Shown here: positions 1-6,378 of the stretch, piece by piece
Layout: each line of letters begins with the position of its first letter
Position numbering within the stretch: the first letter of the stretch is position 1
Assembly: GCA_014379075.1 (NCBI GenBank)
Contig: JACMMN010000447.1
Span: 1 to 10,605 of the forward strand
Source of the DNA: Pyrinomonadaceae bacterium
Lineage (GTDB): Bacteria > Acidobacteriota > Blastocatellia > Pyrinomonadales > Pyrinomonadaceae
DNA length: 10,605 nucleotides
Direction: 5' to 3'
The notes under the pieces: generated by a model
What the model was told of the DNA's origin: nothing
Seen by the model: only the letters and a program-made list of their open reading frames with translations
The model's database searches: none
Program-made: the position numbers and the translations under genes

Positions 1-290
1 TTGATCGAAACATTGAAGCCCGACGGAGATTTTTGTACGTCAAAGCTGAAATTACCCAGATTGTGAGGGTGGACAAACTGTATTTGCGGTTGGTTGGGCA
101 GTTCTTGCTTTACGTCCGGCGGAATTAGCGGGAATACCAGCATCCCTATCTGCGTTCCCTGCATAGGAAAGTGTGAAACGTCCGTTGTCCCGCTGGCGGA
201 AACCAGATAAGGATTTTTGTCGGGCTCCAAACGGAGTTCGTAACTTGATGACGACACGAGCATCTGAAGGTATTCGTTTAAATTTTCCAT
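1..290 (-). CDS. PilT/GspE-like N-terminal domain protein (partial, runs off left edge)
   Basis: An open frame of 96 codons runs leftward from an ATG at 290 to the window edge without a stop, so only the N-terminus is visible. It begins MENLNEYLQMLV, then has a short acidic/hydrophobic segment (YELRL, residues 18-22), a proline-containing helix (LIPPDVKQEL, about 55-64) and a strand pattern LGNFSFDVQKSPSGFNVSI to the edge. This order matches the small alpha/beta domain preceding the ATPase core in PilT/GspE twitching-motility or secretion ATPases, where the usual words are SDLHL and G.FR.N. The Asp and His of SDLHL are replaced here. The Walker motifs would lie outside the window, so ATPase activity cannot be judged. 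The frame continues upstream to another ATG at 383, but the extra 31 residues look unlike the family and a promoter candidate lies there, so I prefer 290. No good Shine-Dalgarno is seen. It could be a degenerate or stand-alone version of the domain. Confidence 0.5.
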   Translation of the reverse strand, partial: MENLNEYLQMLVSSSSYELRLEPDKNPYLVSASGTTDVSHFPMQGTQIGMLVFPLIPPDVKQELPNQPQIQFVHPHNLGNFSFDVQKSPSGFNVSI

Positions 291-373
291 TTCGATTGGG
301 ACTGATCCAGATTGGTTTGATGAGCCTCGAGAATATTTTAGAAAGGCGGGACGAGCGGAATCGCTCCAAATGA

Positions 374-403
374 AGAATAACATGAACAAGCAATGTTTGT
401 CAG
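374..403 (-). promoter_or_regulatory. candidate sigma70-type promoter for the PilT-like gene
   Basis: Read on the minus strand, CTGACA (plus 398-403) is followed after 18 bases by TATTCT (plus 374-379). Transcription would begin near 367, upstream of the ATG at 290, and would exclude the alternative ATG at 383. This is pattern matching only. Confidence 0.3.
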
Positions 404-428
404 CAATAAAATAAGAGAATGTGTTTCG

Positions 429-453
429 AGTTCGCGATTCAGGCGTGCGAACT
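429..453 (-). terminator. hairpin downstream of methylmalonyl-CoA mutase gene
   Basis: AGTTCGC (429-435) and GCGAACT (447-453) are perfect inverted copies around an 11-base loop, 33 bases beyond the mutase stop. There is no clear run of T on the minus-strand 3' side, so this may be a weak terminator or a Rho-assisted end rather than a classic intrinsic terminator. Confidence 0.3.
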
Positions 454-485
454 TTGTTAAGTATTAAAGATTACTGAGGGATGTA

Positions 486-2084
486 CTAAACAGTAACAGC
501 TTCACGGTATTCTCCCCAGACCGAGCGAAGACGATGGCTGATCTCGCCCACGGTTACGCTGCATTCCACGCAGTGCAGAATCCTCGGCAGCAGGTTCTCG
601 CTGCCGCTCGCCGCATCCTGCAATGAGATCAATGCCGCATTTGCTTGTTCCCCGTCCCGCTTTGCCCGCAGCGAACGAAGCCGTTCGACCTGATCGCGTT
701 CGATCTGTTCGTCGATCCGCATGATCGGGATCGTCTCCGCTTCGTCCGTTTGAAATTTGTTGACGCCAACGACAATTGCATCGTGTGTTTCAAGCGCCCG
801 TTGGTAATCATAAGCTGCTTCCTGGATCTCACGTTGGACATATCCGGTCTCGATCGCGCGAAGCATTCCGCCCATATCATCGATCTTCGTAATGTAATCC
901 ATCGCTAAATTCTCGAGTTGGGTAGTCAGTTCTTCGATCGCATAGCTGCCCGCCAGAGGATCGACCGTATCCGCGACACCGGATTCGTGGGCGATCACCT
1001 GCTGCGTCCGTAACGCGATTCGGGCCGCCGATTCGGTCGGTAAAGACAGTGCTTCGTCCATAGAATTCGTATGTAAACTCTGAGTTCCCCCGAGCACCGC
1101 CGCGAGGGCCTGTATCGTTGTGCGTGCGACATTTACCTCGGGCTGCTGGGCGGTCAGCGTCGATCCCGCCGTTTGAGTGTGAAAGCGGAGCATCAGCGAT
1201 TTGGGATTTTGGGCCTTAAAACGGTCTTTCATTATCCGCGCCCACAGCCGTCGAGCTGCCCGGAATTTGGCGATCTCTTCCAGTAAGTTGTTGTGCGAAT
1301 TGAAGAAAAACGAAAGTCGAGGAGCAAAATTATCGACTTCCAGGCCGACGTCTATCGCCGCCTGGACATAACAGATAGCATCGGCGAGCGTGAATGCGAG
1401 CTCCTGTGCGGCTGTCGAACCTGCTTCGCGGATGTGATAGCCGGAGATCGATATCGTGTTCCAATTCGGTACCTCGGCCGTACAGAATGCAAAGGTATCG
1501 GTAATTAACCGAAGGCTCGGTTTCGGTGGGTATATATATGTTCCGCGTGCAATATATTCCTTCAAAATGTCGTTCTGGATCGTGCCGCTTACTTTATCGA
1601 AGCCAACGCCCTGTTTCTTTGCGACTGCCAGATATAGACACAAAAGTGTTGATGCCGTTGAATTTATCGTCATCGATGTGGACACACGGTCGAGCGGTAT
1701 GCCTTCGAAAAGCGTGAGCATGTCTTCGATGCTGTCGATCGCCACGCCGACTTTCCCGACCTCGCCCGCCGAAAGAGGATCGTCCGAATCCAGGCCGATC
1801 TGCGTCGGCAGATCGAACGCGACGCTGAGGCCGGTCGTGCCTTGCGAAAGCAAATATTTATAACGTCCGTTCGATTCCAGCGCGCTTGCGAATCCCGCAT
1901 ACTGCCGCATTGTCCAGAATTGGCCCCGATACATATTTTTCCGGACACCTCGGGTGTAAGGAAAATCTCCCGGATCTCCGAGATCGTCGCTGTAATCCGT
2001 TTGTTGTGTATTACTTGGGTTGAAGTCGGAGGGGAGTTCGATACCGGAGGAAGTCTGAAATTTTTCGCGTCGCTCACTGGCCAT
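486..2084 (-). CDS. mcmA: methylmalonyl-CoA mutase, catalytic (large) subunit without B12 domain
   Basis: This 532-residue protein is the substrate-binding TIM-barrel part of an adenosylcobalamin-dependent acyl-CoA mutase, which interconverts (R)-methylmalonyl-CoA and succinyl-CoA. Family words are clear: TMRQYAGF (58-65), GLSVAFDLPT (85-94), GTIQNDILKEY (167-177), ISISGYHIREAG (211-222), FAPRLSFFF, GGTQSLHTNS and VVGVNKFQ. The catalytic-site histidine is H217. Y62 and R180 (in EYIARGTYIYPP) correspond to the Tyr and Arg that mark methylmalonyl-CoA mutases; isobutyryl-CoA mutases have Phe and Gln there. The protein ends at about 532 residues with the LLPRIL...GEISHRLRSVWGEYRE tail typical of split enzymes, so the DxHxxG B12-binding domain must be encoded elsewhere. 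Start: ATG at 2084, with a weak GGGA upstream; the frame then runs straight into the family's conserved N-terminus. The G-protein chaperone and epimerase for the same pathway lie near the right end of the window. Confidence 0.93.
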   Translation of the reverse strand: MASERREKFQTSSGIELPSDFNPSNTQQTDYSDDLGDPGDFPYTRGVRKNMYRGQFWTMRQYAGFASALESNGRYKYLLSQGTTGLSVAFDLPTQIGLDSDDPLSAGEVGKVGVAIDSIEDMLTLFEGIPLDRVSTSMTINSTASTLLCLYLAVAKKQGVGFDKVSGTIQNDILKEYIARGTYIYPPKPSLRLITDTFAFCTAEVPNWNTISISGYHIREAGSTAAQELAFTLADAICYVQAAIDVGLEVDNFAPRLSFFFNSHNNLLEEIAKFRAARRLWARIMKDRFKAQNPKSLMLRFHTQTAGSTLTAQQPEVNVARTTIQALAAVLGGTQSLHTNSMDEALSLPTESAARIALRTQQVIAHESGVADTVDPLAGSYAIEELTTQLENLAMDYITKIDDMGGMLRAIETGYVQREIQEAAYDYQRALETHDAIVVGVNKFQTDEAETIPIMRIDEQIERDQVERLRSLRAKRDGEQANAALISLQDAASGSENLLPRILHCVECSVTVGEISHRLRSVWGEYREAVTV

Positions 2085-2117
2085 AGTCCCGATAGATTAA
2101 CATATTTGATTGTGATT

Positions 2118-2146
2118 TTGACTTAGTCCTTGGTGTTGCGTAGCAT
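2118..2146 (+). promoter_or_regulatory. candidate promoter for the 2159 gene
   Basis: TTGACT (2118-2123) and TAGCAT (2141-2146) are separated by 17 bases. Transcription would start near 2153, leaving only about six bases before the ATG at 2159. There is no Shine-Dalgarno there, so the message may be nearly leaderless. The site lies in the 74-base divergent region shared with the mutase gene. Confidence 0.4.
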
Positions 2147-2158
2147 TTAAATAACGGG

Positions 2159-2413
2159 ATGGAACTTAGTGATAAAGCAAAAAATGCGGCACGCGAGTTG
2201 GGTGACGCGGTAAATTCCGCCATTGGATCGAGCCGGGACGTAACGGAGGCGATAGATCATCTGCGGGAGATCGGCTATGAGCCGCATTTGACGCTGCGGC
2301 TGGAGATAGCTCTCGCCAAATCCGGGGAAAAATCGTCCGTAGAAGACTTCGAGCTGGATCTGAGCGAGGACGACGTGCGCACACTGCAGAGAATGAAGAT
2401 CCGTTTTGAATGA
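2159..2413 (+). CDS. small acidic protein of unknown function
   Basis: This 84-residue protein is not recognised as a named family. It is probably soluble and largely helical: MELSDKAKNAARELGDAV and an RDVTEAIDHLREIGYEPH segment are amphipathic, followed by LTLRLEIALAK and a C-terminal acidic patch (SVEDFELDLSEDDVRTLQRMKIRFE). There is no signal peptide, membrane segment or cysteine. The frame is closed by a TAG a few codons upstream, so ATG 2159 is the only reasonable start even though it lacks a Shine-Dalgarno. It is transcribed divergently from the mutase gene and is followed 83 bases later by another unrecognised gene in the same direction, which could share its transcript. Coding status rests on the intact frame, a plausible promoter and protein-like composition. 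Confidence 0.6.
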   Translation: MELSDKAKNAARELGDAVNSAIGSSRDVTEAIDHLREIGYEPHLTLRLEIALAKSGEKSSVEDFELDLSEDDVRTLQRMKIRFE

Positions 2414-2496
2414 TTTCCGATTTTAGATAATCGATCGTACTCAACCACCTTACGCGCTTACCTAACACTGAATATAAATCGCAGATCGACAATTTT

Positions 2497-3171
2497 TTGA
2501 ATTACTACAATTATTTTACCGAGATCGAAGACACGTTCATCCGCCGCCGTGCCAAAAGTTTGCTTTTGAGCCCTATCGATTGGGCTATGATCGAGTCCTG
2601 GCAGGAGCGCGGAATACCGCTCCATGTTGTACTGCGATCTATCGAGACCGTGTTCGACGGTTTCGACAAAAAACCGTCGACGCGTTCCATTAAGGGCCTT
2701 CTTTATTGCCGGGAGGAGATCGAGGCCCAATACGATGAATGGCTCAAAATGCAGGCGGGAAAGGCAGGCGATACGACGCCGGCTCAGGTTGACGAGTCCT
2801 TTTCACGGGAAAATATTTCGGCCCACATCGGAACCGTTATCGACTTTTTGCAGAATTCGGATAATAACAACTTGCTCGAAGCCTTCGGTCGGGCAGCAGC
2901 GAGATTGGAAGAACTGCGGGCGAATCTTACCGATGATTTTGAGGTTGTCGATAAGACCCTCGCGGACATCGAAAAGTTTATTGACCAGGCATTGCTGACA
3001 AACTCCGACAAAACGCATCTGAAGAAACTGGAGAAGGAAATCGCGGATCAGCTCAAGGCTTACAAAAAAGGCATGGAGCCGGACGTCTATAAAACGACAT
3101 TCGATCTGATGCTTCTCAAGCGCATTCGGGAAGAAAAAGGCATTCCGCGACTCAGTTTGTTTTATTTATGA
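2497..3171 (+). CDS. coiled-coil-rich protein of unknown function
   Basis: A 224-residue soluble, helical protein that I cannot assign to a named family. The N-terminal module (about 1-85: YYNYFTEIEDTFIRRR, LLLSPIDWAMIESWQERGIPLHVVLRSIETVFD, then SIKGLLYCREEIEAQYDEW) looks like a compact helical domain. A linker around 86-105 leads to a charged helical region (about 108-195: FLQNSDNNNLLEAFGRAA, LKKLEKEIADQLKAYKKG) with coiled-coil character. It ends LLKRIREEKGIPRLSLFYL. The start must be TTG at 2497: no ATG or GTG occurs in frame between it and the upstream TAA at 2428. The leader has no clear Shine-Dalgarno. It follows the 84-residue gene by 83 bases on the same strand. No catalytic motif is visible, so a structural or adaptor role is only a guess. 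Confidence 0.75.
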   Translation: MNYYNYFTEIEDTFIRRRAKSLLLSPIDWAMIESWQERGIPLHVVLRSIETVFDGFDKKPSTRSIKGLLYCREEIEAQYDEWLKMQAGKAGDTTPAQVDESFSRENISAHIGTVIDFLQNSDNNNLLEAFGRAAARLEELRANLTDDFEVVDKTLADIEKFIDQALLTNSDKTHLKKLEKEIADQLKAYKKGMEPDVYKTTFDLMLLKRIREEKGIPRLSLFYL

Positions 3172-3462
3172 TGCATGCGGCAGTTGAGCCTTATAATCTT
3201 TGAAATTTTGATCCGACAACGAGCTTCGCCGCCGTACCAATCGGAAGTGGGAAGCGGCGGAGTGGCCGAAACTCTGTAATGCGAACTACGGAAAGTAAAA
3301 CTTCCTCAGATAGATCGGCGTGGCCCAAGACCCGTGGCAAAAAATAGTTCACAAAAAAAATCAAAGCGCATTGGGTGCAGCTCCGAACGGCTTCAGTTTG
3401 TTTTGTCCTTGATTTGTGGTAAATAAGATACGCATTCACAAACCATTCCAGGAGCAATTTAG
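3172..3462. other. 291-base gene-free gap with a hairpin
   Basis: No convincing gene is present on either strand. A nine-pair stem, with one G-U, joins 3224-3232 to 3254-3262 around a 21-base loop. A smaller GGAA/TTCC inverted pair lies near 3290-3306. There is an A-rich tract at about 3340-3362. A minus-strand open frame (3191-3508) overlaps the next gene's start and is not supported. The stretch could be an uncharacterised RNA, a repeat or a decayed gene. Confidence 0.4.
3450..3454 (+). promoter_or_regulatory. ribosome binding site of membrane protein gene
   Basis: AGGAG lies eight bases before ATG 3463 and is one of the clearer Shine-Dalgarno sites in the window; it fixes that start. Confidence 0.7.
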
Positions 3463-3792
3463 ATGAACAAATTAAGAATTCGGAAACTCGGCATTTTTTC
3501 CGTTGCAAAGATATACGGCATTATGTGTCTGGTGCTGGGCTTTTTGATAAGCATCCCCTACGGGTTATTTATTATTGTTTTTTCTTTGATGGGAGCAAGC
3601 GTCGGCGGCGGAGGAAACGAAGCTCTTGCACTTGGAGGTTTCGGCATTGTTGGCGGAATCGCCGTCATTATCATCATCCCTTTAATGTACGCGATAATGG
3701 GTTTTATTGGCGGCATAATCGGGGCATTGATTTACAATGTTTTGGCCGGGATCGTCGGCGGCATTGAAATAGAGGTTGAGAACGTTCCTTGA
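3463..3792 (+). CDS. small integral membrane protein, unknown function
   Basis: A 109-residue inner-membrane protein. Residues about 16-44 (KIYGIMCLVLGFLISIPYG and onward) form one long or two short hydrophobic helices, a glycine-rich turn (GASVGGGGN) follows, and residues 59-97 give two more glycine-rich segments (GGIAVIIIIPLMYAIMG, GGIIGALIYNVLAGIVGG). The tail GGIEIEVENVP is hydrophilic. The layout, with an N-terminal RKLGIFSVAKIYG and a terminal YN..A.I.GGIE.E.E signature, matches a widespread uncharacterised family of small bacterial membrane proteins; I do not know a function. The AGGAG site supports the start. Its TGA stop overlaps the TTG start of rlmD by four bases (3789-3792), so the two genes are probably translationally coupled. 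Confidence 0.8.
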   Translation: MNKLRIRKLGIFSVAKIYGIMCLVLGFLISIPYGLFIIVFSLMGASVGGGGNEALALGGFGIVGGIAVIIIIPLMYAIMGFIGGIIGALIYNVLAGIVGGIEIEVENVP

Positions 3793-4976
3793 AAACAGAT
3801 TACAAGATCGGCGACCGGTTAGACGTTGATATTCAAAAAATTGTTCCGAAAGGACTCGGATTGGCTTTCGCCGAAAAGCTCACGGTTTTTGTCCCGCTCT
3901 CTGCGGCGGGCGACAAGGCCCGCGTGCGCATTAGCCAATTAAAGAGCAAGATAGCTTTCGCCGAGATAGAGGAGATTCTCGAGCCTTCGCCGGATCGCAT
4001 CGACCCTCCGTGTCAGTATTTCGGCCGCTGCGGCGGGTGCGATTTTCAGCAGATGGACTATGAGGCGCAACTTGCCGCAAAGCTTGGCATCATTCAGGAT
4101 TCGCTTCACAGGATCGGCAAGATCAATTACGACAAAGAAATTCCCATGATCGCGAGTCCGAATGAGTTTGAGTATCGTTCACGCGCTCAATGGCATCTCG
4201 ACACGAGGCAGAAACGGATCGGGTATTTCAGGCGAAGTTCGCACGATGTCATCGATATCGAACACTGCCCGATCCTCACCCCGGAACTCGATGCGGCATT
4301 GCAAAGCCTCCGGACAACGCTCGATTGGGGAACATTTTGGAGCGACCGGGCCTCGATCGAAGCGGCACACGGCAGCGAAGGCTCTATATCTTTATTTTCA
4401 CCCGAGATCATGGAGCCGACTGAAGATATCTCCTTCTCAGTCGGCGGCGAGAAATATTTCTACTCTGCGTTAAGTTTTTTTCAGGGTAATCAATTCCTGA
4501 TAGAAAAGCTCATCGAAACGGCGCTGAACGGTGCTGGCGGTGAAACGGCGCTTGATCTTTATTGCGGTGTCGGCCTGTTCACACTTCCGCTTGCGAGAAA
4601 GTTCGGCCAGGTCATCGGCGTCGAAGGCAACGACCGTGCGATCGATTTTGCTGAGAAAAATGCCGCGAACGCGCAATTAGATAATGTTCGGTTCGTCCGC
4701 GACAGTGTGGACGATTTCCTTTCCGGACATAATCTCGAAAACACGGATTTCGTCCTACTCGATCCGCCGCGTGCCGGTACGGAGAAATGGACGATTCAAA
4801 ACATCATCAAGCTCAAACCGAAACAAATCTCTTATGTATCCTGTGAACCGTCTATGCTCGCGAGAGATCTGCGGACGCTGCTGGATAATGGTTACAAGAT
4901 TGAATCTCTAACCGCATTCGACCTTTTCCCGCAGACTCACCACGTCGAAACAGTCGCCCGGCTAAAAAGTATGTAA
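3789..4976 (+). CDS. rlmD: 23S rRNA (uracil-5-)-methyltransferase, RlmD/RumA family
   Basis: A 395-residue cytoplasmic enzyme that transfers a methyl group from S-adenosylmethionine to C5 of a uracil in 23S rRNA (U1939 in the E. coli RlmD case). Domains in order: an N-terminal TRAM RNA-binding domain (about 1-62), a cysteine cluster for a [4Fe-4S] centre (C75, C81, C84 in PPCQYFGRCGGC, with C160 in EHCPIL), an RNA-binding middle region, and a Rossmann methyltransferase domain with the SAM loop DLYCGVGLFTLPLA (256-269), DPPRAG (325-330), the catalytic nucleophile C352 in SYVSCEP and the general base E387 in HHVETV. FFQGN (230-234) supplies the usual glutamine. All key residues are present. The start is TTG at 3789, needed to retain the TRAM domain; AGAGG at 3771-3775 is a distant candidate ribosome site. 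Whether the target is one uracil (RlmD) or two (RlmCD) cannot be told from sequence. Confidence 0.9.
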   Translation: MKTDYKIGDRLDVDIQKIVPKGLGLAFAEKLTVFVPLSAAGDKARVRISQLKSKIAFAEIEEILEPSPDRIDPPCQYFGRCGGCDFQQMDYEAQLAAKLGIIQDSLHRIGKINYDKEIPMIASPNEFEYRSRAQWHLDTRQKRIGYFRRSSHDVIDIEHCPILTPELDAALQSLRTTLDWGTFWSDRASIEAAHGSEGSISLFSPEIMEPTEDISFSVGGEKYFYSALSFFQGNQFLIEKLIETALNGAGGETALDLYCGVGLFTLPLARKFGQVIGVEGNDRAIDFAEKNAANAQLDNVRFVRDSVDDFLSGHNLENTDFVLLDPPRAGTEKWTIQNIIKLKPKQISYVSCEPSMLARDLRTLLDNGYKIESLTAFDLFPQTHHVETVARLKSM

Positions 4977-4988
4977 TCCGATATTTTT

Positions 4989-5056
4989 TTTCTTATTTCG
5001 TGTATTTCGTGGACAAACTCTTAAAACCTTGTCTGCGAAATACACGAAATAAGAAA
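4989..5056. repeat. long intergenic palindrome (28-bp stem) after rlmD
   Basis: Positions 4989-5016 pair with 5029-5056 to give 28 consecutive pairs, two of them G-U (T5010 with G5035, G5011 with T5034), around a 12-base loop. The arm is built on the tandem words TTTCGTGTATTTCGTGG. There is no T-run after the 3' arm, so it is not a standard intrinsic terminator, though it may protect or end the rlmD transcript. It resembles REP-like intergenic palindromes. Confidence 0.75.
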
Positions 5057-5210
5057 CTCAAGAAAAACAACAAGAAAAAATCTTCTTTTTTATGCTTCTT
5101 GTGCTTTTGCGGCCATTCAAACTACGCCAAAACTTTTTACAACCCGCCGTCGTTTAATTCATCAGATATTTATATTTGAACTAATTGCAATATCTTCTTA
5201 AACTTACCCT
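5057..5210. other. A/T-rich remainder of the rlmD-M48 intergenic region
   Basis: An A-rich stretch (5057-5080) is followed by CTTCTTGTGCTTTTGCGG (5095-5112), which resembles half of the palindromic elements on either side of the M48 gene. No gene is seen. No promoter for the M48 gene stands out. Confidence 0.4.
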
Positions 5211-6200
5211 ATGGCAAAGAAAAAATCTGACGCGGAAGGCGAATCGACCGCGGTAACTAAGAGTCTCTTCGTTCGGTGCCGCTACTGCGGGCAGAAAAAC
5301 TCCGTAAAAGCCGACTATAAAAACGGTTCGGCGAATTGCGGCAAATGCAAACTGCCGCTCTCGAATGAACCGCACAAAAAGTTCGCCGATCTCGGCAAAC
5401 ACGAGTATATTCATCCGGCTGACAGTAAAGCACTTGCGGCCTTGCGTGCAATTCCCGGTATCGATACGGCGCTCAAGAAACTCCTTGCAGTTACCGGCGA
5501 ATCCGCCATCCGCGTGATGTTCATGGCAAGCGCCGTCAAGGTCACGCCGAAGCAGTGTCCCGACCTTCACGCAAAACTTCAAATAGCCTGCACAACCCTC
5601 GGCGTCGATATGCCCGATATGTTCGTGCAGCAAAATCCGATGGTCAACGCCTTTACCGGCGGTGTTGAAAAACCGGTGATCGTGCTGCATTCAGCCCTTC
5701 TCGAACGCCTGACGGACGAAGAAACGCTCGCCGTCATTGCCCACGAAGTCGGCCACATCCATGCGGAACATGTTTTGTATCTGACGGCGGCGAGATTGAT
5801 GGAAGCATTGGCGAATTTATCGGTAGCCCGCCTGATCCCTGGTTCCGAGATACTTAAATTTATCATTTCCGCCGGGATCGGTAGTGCTCTGCTCGCATGG
5901 TCTCGGCGTGCCGAACTCTCGTGCGACCGAGCGGCGATGCTCGTTGTCCAGGACCCGCACATTATCGGCCGGACAATGATGAAATTAGCCGGCGGCACCT
6001 TTGCGTCGAAGATCGATTACGAACAGTTTTTAGAACAGGCACGCGAATTTCAAAAGAATTACGACGAGAAAAAGCTCGACAAATTCTGGGCTGACATAAT
6101 AAATGCCGGCCTCTCGCACCCGTTCCCGATCTGGCGCGTCTCCGAGATCCTGAAATGGGTCGAAGACGGCCAGTTCAAGGATTTGATGGAGAAGAAATAA
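5211..6200 (+). CDS. M48-family zinc metalloprotease with N-terminal zinc ribbon
   Basis: A 329-residue protein combining a four-cysteine zinc ribbon with a gluzincin peptidase domain of the M48 (HtpX/Ste24-like) family. The ribbon is C23, C26, C43 and C46 (CRYC...CGKC). The peptidase begins at about 95; HEVGH (178-182) gives two zinc-binding histidines and the catalytic E179, and E235 in RAELSCDRAAML is the likely third zinc ligand, in the family's usual E..CDR context. Between them, residues about 205-230 (LKFIISAGIGSALLAW) form a hydrophobic segment that could be a membrane helix or a buried core helix. There is no signal peptide. The substrate is unknown; related enzymes take part in membrane-protein quality control, which is an inference only. 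The start is ATG 5211, with a Lys-rich N-terminus and no clear Shine-Dalgarno. It stands alone, with palindromic elements on both sides. Confidence 0.88.
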   Translation: MAKKKSDAEGESTAVTKSLFVRCRYCGQKNSVKADYKNGSANCGKCKLPLSNEPHKKFADLGKHEYIHPADSKALAALRAIPGIDTALKKLLAVTGESAIRVMFMASAVKVTPKQCPDLHAKLQIACTTLGVDMPDMFVQQNPMVNAFTGGVEKPVIVLHSALLERLTDEETLAVIAHEVGHIHAEHVLYLTAARLMEALANLSVARLIPGSEILKFIISAGIGSALLAWSRRAELSCDRAAMLVVQDPHIIGRTMMKLAGGTFASKIDYEQFLEQAREFQKNYDEKKLDKFWADIINAGLSHPFPIWRVSEILKWVEDGQFKDLMEKK

Positions 6201-6209
6201 GGATCGTTG

Positions 6210-6277
6210 GACGCAAAAGGAGCTAAAAAGTCACAACAACCTGCCTTCGGTCGTGCTTTTTTTGCTCCTTTTGCGTC
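6210..6277. repeat. long intergenic palindrome after the M48 gene, possible terminator
   Basis: GACGCAAAAGGAGC (6210-6223) is perfectly complementary to 6264-6277; inside it AAAAAG pairs with CTTTTT and CAC (6232-6234) with GTG (6253-6255), extending the hairpin after small bulges. It begins 10 bases after the M48 stop, so it may end that transcript, but the T-run lies inside the 3' arm, not after it. Its words resemble those of the palindrome after rlmD. Confidence 0.7.
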
Positions 6278-6310
6278 TAATTTATTAGGGCTTAGCCATT
6301 ATCCGCGGCT

Positions 6311-6339
6311 TTGGATTTTTTGCTGAATTAAAGTAAAAT
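6311..6339 (+). promoter_or_regulatory. candidate promoter for the lipoprotein gene
   Basis: TTGGAT (6311-6316) and TAAAAT (6334-6339) are 17 bases apart. Transcription would start near 6346, giving a leader of about 33 bases to ATG 6379 that contains the AGAGGA ribosome site. Confidence 0.5.
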
Positions 6340-6378
6340 TCACCGTTAAATGAATTCATGCCAGCAGAGGACAATGTT

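Noticed and set aside
52..393. Minus-strand frame of 113 residues at the left edge
   Set aside because: It overlaps the PilT-like frame in another register, is Arg/Ser-rich and low in order, and has only a non-ATG start. The alternative frame gives a recognisable domain.
645..2126. Plus-strand frames inside the mutase gene (for example 1456-1863)
   Set aside because: They are antisense shadows of a strongly conserved enzyme and show no family motifs or ribosome sites.
2085..2158. Cobalamin riboswitch upstream of the mutase gene
   Set aside because: The region is only 74 bases and has no B12-box-like conserved segment, too short for that riboswitch class. The gap before meaB (8406-8507) is likewise filled by a terminator.
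3191..3508. Minus-strand frame of 105 residues across the 3172-3462 gap
   Set aside because: It runs over the start and ribosome site of the membrane protein gene, has no ribosome site of its own and no recognisable domain. Kept only as a reason to run BLASTX on the gap.
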